Shown: positions 1 to 7,102 of the stretch, in pieces
Numbering within the stretch: position 1 is the first letter of the stretch
Layout of the letters: the number at the start of each line of letters is the position of its first letter
From: Flavobacteriales bacterium
GTDB lineage: Bacteria > Bacteroidota > Bacteroidia > Flavobacteriales > UBA7430
Direction of reading: 5' to 3'
NCBI GenBank assembly: GCA_002707145.1
Contig: PAMD01000021.1
Coordinates: 1 to 12,736, forward strand
Length of the DNA: 12,736 nucleotides
Notes under the pieces: generated by a model
Database searches by the model: none
Told to the model about the DNA's origin: nothing
Seen by the model: the letters and a program-made list of their open reading frames with translations, nothing else
Program-made: the position numbers and the translations under genes

Positions 1-1191
1 CATGGTGGAGCATATATCACCGGTTCGTCTAATTCAGCTGTATATGATCTTAATTCACTTCCTCTGCATGAAATTGTATTAGTCACAGTTAACTATCGTT
101 TAGGTCCATTCGGATTTCTTAAACTTGACGAGATATCAAATGGTGAAATTCAATCTACTGGTAATGAAGGTCTCATGGATCAGAAATTAGCAATAGAGTG
201 GGTGCAAGAGAATATTGCAGAGTTTGGTGGCGATCCCGACAATATAACTCTCTTTGGAGAATCTGCTGGAGCTTGGAGTGTTGCATTGCAATCTTCAATA
301 AGCCCAAATGGAAATTTATTCTCAAAAGCGATTTGCCAAAGTGGAGGGATGAACGCATATTTTGATAAAGAAAGAGGAAATCAATGGGGCGAGTTATTCT
401 TAAAAACTGCTAATGACAGTGGATTGAAAATTAAGGATTTATTGTCTGTAGATTATAAACAGATAACTTCACTTGCCTCTAAGATGAAACATACGATGAT
501 TGCTGATGGAAAATGGCTTTCACCAGAAGTAGGATTTGCTCCAATTGCAGATGGTAATTTTTTACCTCTTGATCCCATGAAAAATTTTCAAGATTCGCCA
601 ATCAGATTAATAATTGGAACAACCGCTGATGAATATAGGCTTTGGTCTGAGTTTGAGCCGTATTTTAAAAATCTTAGTGAAAATGATTTTTACAAGAGAT
701 TAAATAAAATTTTTCAAATAGATGCTGTAAATACAATTTCAAAAAATTATTTATCTAAGAACCCTTCTCAGGATGAATTTAAGGATGCATTGTCCAATAT
801 CATGACCGATTGGACATTTGGAATACATGCGCTGGCATTGTTAGAACAGCATAAAGATAATGCATATGGTTATTTTTTTAATGAGCCTAGCCCGATTTTA
901 GATGGTAGATTGGGTGCTTATCATGCAAGTGAGCTGCCATATGTTTTTGGCTCAGCAATGAAAGATATTTTTAAAGATTTTTGCTCCCCAGAGGCTAAAA
1001 AGATTTCTAATTTTTTTCAAGTATCTTGGACTCAGTTTGCAAAAACAGGCTCGCCTTCCTCAGACTTAATTGATTGGGATACCTACAAAATCAATCAATC
1101 AATTGCGTTTATAAATTCTGCCCCTAAAATTAAAACTATTAAAAATAAAGAAAGGATTAAATTGCTTTATGAATCAAAGAAAAACTACTAA
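1..1191 (+). CDS. Type-B carboxylesterase (alpha/beta hydrolase), 5'-truncated by window edge
   Basis: This is the C-terminal 396 residues of a carboxylesterase/cholinesterase-family serine hydrolase, read in frame 1 from base 1; the true start lies upstream of the window. Residue numbers here count from the window edge. It opens on the oxyanion-hole motif HGGAY (residues 1-5), followed by VNYRLGPFGF. The nucleophile elbow GESAG has its Ser at residue 88, the acidic member is Glu211 in GTTADEY, and the catalytic His is His308 in HASELPYVFG. The triad is therefore complete and the enzyme is probably active on carboxylic esters. The family is normally about 500-600 residues, so roughly 100-150 are missing, including any signal peptide. 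Its last 23 bases overlap the next esterase gene, which is a diverged paralogue. The real substrate cannot be read from sequence. Confidence 0.93.
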   Translation, partial: HGGAYITGSSNSAVYDLNSLPLHEIVLVTVNYRLGPFGFLKLDEISNGEIQSTGNEGLMDQKLAIEWVQENIAEFGGDPDNITLFGESAGAWSVALQSSISPNGNLFSKAICQSGGMNAYFDKERGNQWGELFLKTANDSGLKIKDLLSVDYKQITSLASKMKHTMIADGKWLSPEVGFAPIADGNFLPLDPMKNFQDSPIRLIIGTTADEYRLWSEFEPYFKNLSENDFYKRLNKIFQIDAVNTISKNYLSKNPSQDEFKDALSNIMTDWTFGIHALALLEQHKDNAYGYFFNEPSPILDGRLGAYHASELPYVFGSAMKDIFKDFCSPEAKKISNFFQVSWTQFAKTGSPSSDLIDWDTYKINQSIAFINSAPKIKTIKNKERIKLLYESKKNY

Positions 1192-3013
1192 GAATATTTT
1201 AATAACTATTATATGTTTATCTATTTTGGGTTCATGCATGAATCCCATTCAGCAAATAGACTCTTTGAGGATTGCTACAACATCTGGAGTATCTCAAGGA
1301 ATATTAAATAAAAATGTCATAACCTGGGAGGACATTCCATATGCAATCCCTCCAGAGGGAGATCTTCGTTGGAAGTCGCCTAGAGCATTATATTCTCCTG
1401 AATTAAATATTAAACCTCAAGAAGGGAATGGTTGTTTGCAGCGAGCTAGCATTTATGCAGGTATTCAGGGTGAAGGAATTGTAGGGCAAGAGGATTGTTT
1501 ATACTTGGACATTAAAGCTCCTGTAAATAATTCAAATAGAAGGCTTCCAGTTATGTTTTGGATCCATGGAGGCGGAAATACATCCGGAGTTAAAGATTAC
1601 TATGATTTTTCGGAACTAATTCGCGAGCATCAGGTACTTGTTGTCACAATCAATTATCGTTTAGGTCCTATGGGTTGGTTTACGCATCCTGCAATACAAG
1701 GACTTCAAAGCGGAATGGATAAAAGCTCTAATTTTGGCACTCTAGATATTATGGAAGCACTAAAATGGGTAAAAAATAATATTCAAAATTTTGGGGGAGA
1801 TCCTAATAATATTACAATTTTTGGAGAGTCTGCTGGGGGAAATAATGTGTTATCTCTTCTAGCCTCACCCATGGGAAGCAATCTTTTTCATAAAGCTATC
1901 TCTCAATCAGGTTATACAACCAGTTTCACAAAAGAAGAAGCTATAGGAGTAAATAAAAAAGGAATTGTTGTTAATGAACTTGGATCTGATTCAGTTTTAT
2001 TAAAACACGACTTATCTGGATATGGCAGTATAAAAAACTTATTCAATTCAAATCCTTTGAAATACGGAGAAGAATATCAGCGTTATTTGAGATCTCTTGA
2101 TGGGAGGGCTCTTTTAGAGACCTATGAAAATATTTCTAAAGACACCTATGATCGGCTGCCACTTCTTACTAGAGACGGAATAGTTACTCATATTAATGGA
2201 GTCAGCTCAGGACTGGCTTCCTCTCAAAAGAAAAATAGCATTCCAGTTATTGCAGGATCAAATAAGGATGAACTGTCGCTTTGGCTTGGATCTAATAGAT
2301 ATTTTGTCAACGCATCATATCCCTTTACAAAACTTGTACCTATTCCAAAAATTGAATTTAAAAAAGAGGGTTTATATAAACTATGGGTTAAAACTCGCTC
2401 GCAGGGCTGGAAGCTAAGAGGCGTGGATGAGCCGTTAATGGAGCTTGAAAAAGCTGGGTTTGATTCATTATATGCATATAGATTTGATTGGGATGATCAA
2501 GCATCTACATACTTTGCAGATTTTCCCAATTTAATTGGAGCAGCTCACGGCTTTGAGATTTCTTTTATTACTGGAGACTTTAGATTTGGACCAATTGGGC
2601 GTTATGTTTATCCAAAAGGAGATTTAAGAAATCAAATGCAGAATACTATGATGAATGCATGGGCTTCATTCGCAAAAACAGGCATTCCAAATACTGGCAA
2701 AGATCTGCAATGGGAAAAATTTAATTCAAAAGATAGAACATTCATGAAACTTGATTCTGATAAGCATTTATCTTTAGACAAGGAAATGCTGTCTCTTGAA
2801 TTTATCTTAGAGAATCTAAGATTATCGTCAGAAGGAACATTGTTAGAAAAATGCTTATTAGCACAAGAAACTTTTTTTAATATTGGCGATCCTCTTAAAG
2901 ATGAATTCAATAAATGGAACCAGGGTGCCTGCAAACAATTTGATATGGATTTTGAGAGAAAAAAAATAGAAACTGATTTAATTGAAGTATACGGTTCAGC
3001 AACTATTTACTAA
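1169..3013 (+). CDS. Type-B carboxylesterase, predicted lipoprotein
   Basis: A 614-residue carboxylesterase/cholinesterase-family hydrolase. The N-terminus is a lipoprotein signal: basic residues, a hydrophobic stretch (about 9-20), then lipobox LGSC with Cys23, so it should be lipid-anchored in the envelope. The triad is complete: oxyanion loop HGGG from His133, nucleophile Ser221 in GESAGG, Glu368 in NKDELSLW and His460 in AAHGFEISF. The start at 1169 is preferred over Met24 because only it keeps the lipobox; an AAAGGA stretch at 1151-1156 could serve as a ribosome site. The gene overlaps the upstream esterase by 23 nt and its stop shares one base with the next ATG (TAATG), which suggests coupled translation. 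Compared with its neighbour it has a longer C-terminus, with about 60 extra residues including two Cys. Substrate unknown. Confidence 0.94.
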   Translation: MNQRKTTKNILITIICLSILGSCMNPIQQIDSLRIATTSGVSQGILNKNVITWEDIPYAIPPEGDLRWKSPRALYSPELNIKPQEGNGCLQRASIYAGIQGEGIVGQEDCLYLDIKAPVNNSNRRLPVMFWIHGGGNTSGVKDYYDFSELIREHQVLVVTINYRLGPMGWFTHPAIQGLQSGMDKSSNFGTLDIMEALKWVKNNIQNFGGDPNNITIFGESAGGNNVLSLLASPMGSNLFHKAISQSGYTTSFTKEEAIGVNKKGIVVNELGSDSVLLKHDLSGYGSIKNLFNSNPLKYGEEYQRYLRSLDGRALLETYENISKDTYDRLPLLTRDGIVTHINGVSSGLASSQKKNSIPVIAGSNKDELSLWLGSNRYFVNASYPFTKLVPIPKIEFKKEGLYKLWVKTRSQGWKLRGVDEPLMELEKAGFDSLYAYRFDWDDQASTYFADFPNLIGAAHGFEISFITGDFRFGPIGRYVYPKGDLRNQMQNTMMNAWASFAKTGIPNTGKDLQWEKFNSKDRTFMKLDSDKHLSLDKEMLSLEFILENLRLSSEGTLLEKCLLAQETFFNIGDPLKDEFNKWNQGACKQFDMDFERKKIETDLIEVYGSATIY

Positions 3014-5172
3014 TGAGCTCAATTGTAAAGATATTTTTCTTAGTAGGTTTAGTTGTAATTCTTATGTCAAGCTGCGGGTCTGATGTAGATCCTGGAAAAA
3101 TAGAGGGAGCTCCTCGTTCTAGTGAAGCAATATATCAGCAAGATTTAAAATTTTTCCAGACTAAGCAAAGATTATTGGGAGCTGATTCAGGTGATACATC
3201 CCAAATTCTTTTTGGGGATTTGCATGTTCATACAACCTATTCTATAGATGCATTTACTCTTGAGTTGCCAATGATGGGTCTTCAAGGTGCGCACGATAGT
3301 TCTATGGCTTGCGATTTTGCTAGGTATTGTGCAAATTTAGATTTTTTTAGTTTTAATGATCATGCCGAAAGCTTAACTCCAAATCATTGGCGTGAGCAAA
3401 AAAAGATTATCCAACAATGTAATATTTCAAATAGTGATTCAGCAACCAATGATTTGGTAGTGTTCCCTGGTTGGGAGTGGACTCAAATTGGTACTACGAA
3501 AGAAAATCATTGGGGCCATAGAAATGTAATCTTTAAAGATATTCAAAACCTTCCTGCTAGGCCAATTGGCGCTAGAACTCCAGATTCAGGATTGGGAGTC
3601 TTTGACACCACCGAACAAGCTGTAAGCGCAAGATGGTTAGATGTATTTAATTTTAAGCGCTACTCAGATTTAAAATGGCTTCTAAATGAGGTAAGAAACA
3701 TACCTTATTGTGAGGAGAGCGCTGCTTCTCAAGATCTTCCGCTTGATTGTTATGAATATGCAGAAACTCCTAGAGATTTATTTTCTAAGTTAGATGAATG
3801 GAATCTAGACAGCATTGTAATACCTCATGGTCAATCATGGGGTTTCCATGTTCCTATAGGAAGTTCTTGGGATAGACGTCTTGATTTTTTAGGTCATGAT
3901 CCAAGTAAACAAATTCTTTTAGAAATTATGTCTGGTCATGGCAACAGCGAAGAGTATAGGGACATTGCATCCGTAAATTTTCTTCAAGATAGCACCATGA
4001 GTTGTCCTGAACCGACCGATGATTTTCTTCCATGTTGTTGGCAAGCAGGTGAAATGCAGAAGAGACGTTGTGATGGTCTTTCAAAAGATGAGTGCGATGC
4101 GAGAGTTGAGCTTGCAAAAAAATATGCCATAGCAGGCGGACCTTATACTAGTATGGTTTTCCCTGAAGCTAAGCCTGAAGAATGGTTAAATTGTGATCAA
4201 TGTACAGATTGCTTTAAACCAGCATTTAACTATAGGCCAAAACAATCTGCTCAATATGCTTTAGCCATTTCAAATTTCGAAGACTCTGATGAATCTCCTC
4301 AAAGATACAATTTTGGATTTATAGCCTCAACAGACGATCATACTGCTAGACCAGGAACAGGATATAAGCAATATGAAAGAAGGAAGATGACTTTTGCAAC
4401 TGGTGTTAAATCAAATATTTGGGAATACCAATATAAGGCGGAGGATCCAAATTTTCCTGAAATTCCAAAAATTAATCCTGGGGAAAGCAAGCCTGACAGT
4501 GAAAGAGTTTCAAGTTTTGTTTATCCAGGCGGGATATTGGCTGTACATGCAAACGGCAGAGGCAAGGATGAGATTTGGACAGCTTTAAAAAATAAAAATG
4601 TATATGGCACAAGCGGCCCTAGGATTTTGCTGTGGTTTGATTTAATGAATTCTCCTTTAGGAAAAGTTCCAATGGGCTCCGAAATTACAATGAGTCAAAA
4701 TCCAAGATTTATTGTGAGAGCTGCAGGTAGCTTTAAGCAAAAACCTGGCTGCTCAAAAGAATCAATAGATTCTCTTTCAGCAGATAGGCTAGAGTATCTT
4801 TGCGCAGGTGAGTGCAATAATCCAAGCAATGAAAGAGAGGTTATTGAGAGAATAGAAGTTATTAAGATTACGCCGCAAATATACGCTGGCGAAGCTGTGA
4901 GTCCGCTTATTCAGGATCCATGGAAGTCCATTCCTTGTCAAGGAACAAGTGAGTGTATTGTGGAATTTGAAGATCAAGATTTTTCTAGAGACAGCGTTTA
5001 TTATGTAAGAGCAATACAGAACCCTACACCTGCAATTAATGGATCACCCTTATCTCAGAGAGACGGCTTTGAACTTTGCAAAGGAAGCTTTAGGACTGAT
5101 TTAGATGCAGATTGTTTAAGCACCACTCATGAGAGAGCTTGGTCTTCTCCTATTTATGTAGATAAGCCTTAA
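3013..5172 (+). CDS. DUF3604 family lipoprotein with PHP-like metal site
   Basis: A 719-residue protein of the DUF3604 family, whose members look like PHP-type metallohydrolases; the substrate is not established to my knowledge. The N-terminal signal ends in MSSC with Cys21, an acceptable though not ideal lipobox, so envelope anchoring is likely. Candidate metal ligands are ordered as in PHP-type folds: GDLHVHT (His71, His73), NDHAE (Asp116, His117), NHWGH (His166, His169), IPHG (His272) and STDDH (Asp441, Asp442, His443). A YGTSGPR motif follows near residue 534. About twenty Cys lie in the mature part, including a C-x2-C-x2-C cluster at 394, 397 and 400, which fits an oxidising compartment with disulfides. 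It begins inside the TAATG junction with the esterase upstream and ends in a TTAA shared with the convergent TerB-like gene. The family assignment is confident; an esterase or phosphoesterase role is inference. Confidence 0.9.
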   Translation: MSSIVKIFFLVGLVVILMSSCGSDVDPGKIEGAPRSSEAIYQQDLKFFQTKQRLLGADSGDTSQILFGDLHVHTTYSIDAFTLELPMMGLQGAHDSSMACDFARYCANLDFFSFNDHAESLTPNHWREQKKIIQQCNISNSDSATNDLVVFPGWEWTQIGTTKENHWGHRNVIFKDIQNLPARPIGARTPDSGLGVFDTTEQAVSARWLDVFNFKRYSDLKWLLNEVRNIPYCEESAASQDLPLDCYEYAETPRDLFSKLDEWNLDSIVIPHGQSWGFHVPIGSSWDRRLDFLGHDPSKQILLEIMSGHGNSEEYRDIASVNFLQDSTMSCPEPTDDFLPCCWQAGEMQKRRCDGLSKDECDARVELAKKYAIAGGPYTSMVFPEAKPEEWLNCDQCTDCFKPAFNYRPKQSAQYALAISNFEDSDESPQRYNFGFIASTDDHTARPGTGYKQYERRKMTFATGVKSNIWEYQYKAEDPNFPEIPKINPGESKPDSERVSSFVYPGGILAVHANGRGKDEIWTALKNKNVYGTSGPRILLWFDLMNSPLGKVPMGSEITMSQNPRFIVRAAGSFKQKPGCSKESIDSLSADRLEYLCAGECNNPSNEREVIERIEVIKITPQIYAGEAVSPLIQDPWKSIPCQGTSECIVEFEDQDFSRDSVYYVRAIQNPTPAINGSPLSQRDGFELCKGSFRTDLDADCLSTTHERAWSSPIYVDKP

Positions 5173-5588
5173 ATAGCTTGATGCTTAATTTGATTTGCAG
5201 TTGAGCGTTTTATTTTAATTAATTCAGCAATCCTCAAATATAGACTTTCCTCATAGGCATCAACCACTGAATCGGCATTAACCAGTTCCCAAAGAGTATT
5301 TAATAATTCAATTTTTTCTTTATTAGAATAAGAATCATTAATTTTTTTTATTGACGGGTAGAAAGAAGCTGATTCTTCCGTCTCCTCAATAATCTTTCTA
5401 ACGATAGTGCTTGCCTTTATATCTTCAGTTGCAATTTCATCTGCTCTTTTTTTTATTAGATTTAATTCCGACTTGTCAAGATTGCCATCACTAATTGCTA
5501 TTTCAATCATCAACCTTAGCGCTACATCTGCTCCATGTGTATTGATAACCTCAAGTGGTTGTTTTTTTTTAAATAAGTTTTTTAGCAT
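5169..5588 (-). CDS. TerB-like (COG4103-type) small protein
   Basis: A 139-residue, all-helical, acidic-patterned protein resembling the TerB/tellurite-resistance-like fold. Two internal half-repeats are visible: ISDGNLDKSE (about 32-41) and VNADSVVDAYEE (about 103-114). Both have the xADGxxxxxE pattern that places acidic residues for metal binding in TerB proteins. There is no signal peptide or membrane segment, so it should be cytoplasmic. It is too small and isolated from other ter genes to suggest a tellurite operon; single-copy TerB-like proteins are widespread with unclear roles. It lies 5 nt downstream of the sugar transferase on the same strand and probably shares its transcript. No ribosome binding site is evident. 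Its stop codon overlaps that of the DUF3604 gene on the other strand. Confidence 0.78.
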   Translation of the reverse strand: MLKNLFKKKQPLEVINTHGADVALRLMIEIAISDGNLDKSELNLIKKRADEIATEDIKASTIVRKIIEETEESASFYPSIKKINDSYSNKEKIELLNTLWELVNADSVVDAYEESLYLRIAELIKIKRSTANQIKHQAI

Positions 5589-5593
5589 TTTGA

Positions 5594-6169
5594 CTATTTT
5601 ATTAGATTGGTTAGGAGGTGTTTGGAATATGGTATAAAAGTACTGATTAGTATCAAAAAATCAATAAAAAAAGATTTTTTTAAAATATAAATTTTATCAA
5701 TCTCTGCTAATTTTACAGGATCGCTCATATCAAACCCTAAAACCTGAGAAAGCCCAGTAATGCCTGGTTTTATTTCATATATACCTTTTACATTCCTGCT
5801 TTTTGTAAGATGGACTTGAGAGACAAGCCCAGGTCTTGGACCAATTAGATTGATATCCCCTTTTAGAACGTTAATAAGTTGTGGGAACTCATCAAGCTTC
5901 AACTTTCTAATTATCTTACCGCAAATAAGATGATGTTTATGCTCAAGTTGATGAGTACCAGTATTAGGCGCTTCTATTTTAAGAGTTCTTATTTTGATAA
6001 TTTTGAAGATAGATTTATTTTTGCCAACACGCTCCTGAATAAAAAAAACCGGCATACCATCCTCAATTATAATAGCAATTGCAGCAAAAAGAAGAAAAGG
6101 TGAAACTGAAAGCAGACCAACTATGCAGATAAAATCCCTCAAAATTCTGATAATTTTTTTGTGCAACAT
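5594..6169 (-). CDS. PglC-like undecaprenyl-phosphate sugar-1-phosphate transferase
   Basis: A 191-residue bacterial sugar transferase (PF02397) of the minimal, monotopic PglC type. Such enzymes move a sugar-1-phosphate from a UDP-sugar to undecaprenyl phosphate at the inner membrane, the first step of O-antigen, capsule or glycan assembly. Visible are an N-terminal hydrophobic re-entrant segment (about 14-35) broken by Ser23-Pro24, a QERVGK motif (45-50), the catalytic Asp93-Glu94 dyad in KLDEFPQL, LIGPRPG (108-114) and KPGITGL (134-140). The Ser-Pro and Asp-Glu positions fall where I recall them in Campylobacter PglC. The N-terminal multi-helix domain of WbaP/WcaJ-type enzymes is absent. 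It is divergent from the SDR and dehydratase genes that could make its substrate. The acceptor sugar is not determinable here; QuiNAc, bacillosamine or another 6-deoxy-HexNAc is plausible. Confidence 0.92.
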   Translation of the reverse strand: MLHKKIIRILRDFICIVGLLSVSPFLLFAAIAIIIEDGMPVFFIQERVGKNKSIFKIIKIRTLKIEAPNTGTHQLEHKHHLICGKIIRKLKLDEFPQLINVLKGDINLIGPRPGLVSQVHLTKSRNVKGIYEIKPGITGLSQVLGFDMSDPVKLAEIDKIYILKKSFFIDFLILISTFIPYSKHLLTNLIK

Positions 6170-6208
6170 TTTCTAAGGTAAAATAAAACTATATTTTAAA
6201 TCATTAAT
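6170..6208. promoter_or_regulatory. Divergent intergenic region, 39 nt, probable back-to-back promoters
   Basis: The only space between the start codons of the sugar transferase (- strand) and the SDR gene (+ strand). It is almost pure A/T and must hold, or overlap, the promoters for both directions. A TATATT at 6190-6195 is a possible -10 for the + strand but has no good -35 partner. No Shine-Dalgarno site precedes either start, so very short or leaderless 5' ends are likely. The regulatory role is inferred from layout. Confidence 0.4.
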
Positions 6209-7084
6209 ATGAATATTGCTTTAACTGGATCCTCAGGCCTAATAGGATCACGCCTTGTGAAGGACCTTAAAAATTTGGGCCATAAAGTGTTGTGTATATC
6301 TTCATCACATTCATCTCATAAAAATAATATTTTTCTATACCCAGAATTGGAATCAAAAAAAATTACTTTTAAAGCTGATTTTATTATTCACATGGCCTCA
6401 TTAAACTCTAATTTAGATGAATCAGAAATAGTACTTGAAATCGAGTTACTTAATAAAGTGATAAATTGCATGGAAAATTTAAATTGCAAAGATATTATTT
6501 TTTTTAGCTCAATAAAGGTTTACGGAGAAAATTTGTTTAATTATGATTTAATTAATATTGAAGAGAGTTTTCCTACAAACCCAAAGTGCCCATATGGCAT
6601 AGCCAAAGAACGATGTGAGAAACTATTGATTCAACTTTCTCATGAAAAAAATTTTAATTATCTTATTTTTAGATTGCCCCCTATCTTAATCAATCATCCA
6701 AAATCTAATCTTGGAAAGCTATACCAGCTGGTTGAGAAAGGGCTTCCAATTCCATCATTTCAAGTTGGAGACTCTAATCAAAGGAGTTTTTTGCACTATG
6801 ATCTATTAGTCCATGTTTTAGTCGAAGCTATAAACGAAGGAATAATTTCTTCAAGCAAAATTTTTAATATAGCTGATAGTTTGCCTATTTCTACAAATGA
6901 TCTCTTAAGAAGGTTTGGTAACAGTATTAATAAAAAAACTAGAATTATCTATCTACCTAACTTTCTTTTTAAAGCCATGATAAAGATAAATCGATTACAA
7001 TTGATTTTATGTAGGTTATTTGGAAATTTTTCTTTGTCTAATGCAAAACTTAAAGAAAAATTTAAGATACCAAAACATTTTTAA
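6209..7084 (+). CDS. Extended-SDR NAD-dependent epimerase/reductase (nucleotide-sugar)
   Basis: A 291-residue extended short-chain dehydrogenase/reductase acting on a nucleotide sugar. The N-terminal Rossmann motif is TGSSGLIG (6-13). The catalytic set is Ser100/Ser101 in FFSSIKVYGE, Tyr129 and Lys133 in YGIAK, the YxxxK pattern. Arg192 in NQRSFLHYDLL matches the substrate-side RxF motif of the family. It is slightly short for a UDP-hexose 4-epimerase (about 310-340 residues) and closer to WbpV/WreQ-type 4-keto-reductases. Beside a 4,6-dehydratase it probably reduces or epimerises the 4-keto intermediate to a UDP-6-deoxy-HexNAc. This is inference: epimerase and reductase cannot be told apart from motifs. 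It is the first gene of the + strand group, 18 nt upstream of the dehydratase, and has no clear ribosome binding site. Confidence 0.88.
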   Translation: MNIALTGSSGLIGSRLVKDLKNLGHKVLCISSSHSSHKNNIFLYPELESKKITFKADFIIHMASLNSNLDESEIVLEIELLNKVINCMENLNCKDIIFFSSIKVYGENLFNYDLINIEESFPTNPKCPYGIAKERCEKLLIQLSHEKNFNYLIFRLPPILINHPKSNLGKLYQLVEKGLPIPSFQVGDSNQRSFLHYDLLVHVLVEAINEGIISSSKIFNIADSLPISTNDLLRRFGNSINKKTRIIYLPNFLFKAMIKINRLQLILCRLFGNFSLSNAKLKEKFKIPKHF

Positions 7085-7102
7085 TAGTCTGGATTTAAAT
7101 AT

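Noticed and set aside
2632..2934. 100-residue open frame on the - strand inside the second esterase.
   Set aside because: It lies fully inside a well-supported gene, with no family motif and low-complexity Ser/Leu/Asn composition; it is a shadow of the real frame.
1..3013. Possibility that the two overlapping esterase frames are one frameshifted gene.
   Set aside because: Each frame has its own complete oxyanion loop, Ser, Glu and His, and the second begins with a lipoprotein signal; they are two separate genes.
5164..5179. AAGC...GCTT mini-hairpin at the convergent gene junction.
   Set aside because: A 4-bp stem without a U-tract is too weak to call a terminator.
5613..5637. Ideal Shine-Dalgarno AGGAGGTG followed 8 nt later by ATG on the + strand.
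   Set aside because: The frame is ATG GTA TAA, a two-codon ORF, and it lies antisense to the end of the sugar transferase gene. It is most likely chance, though a curious match.
5655..5680. Inverted repeat AAAAAATC / GATTTTTT resembling a terminator hairpin.
   Set aside because: It is pure A/T-type sequence inside the sugar transferase coding region, encoding Lys/Phe-rich residues, with no GC stem. It is expected by chance in AT-rich DNA.
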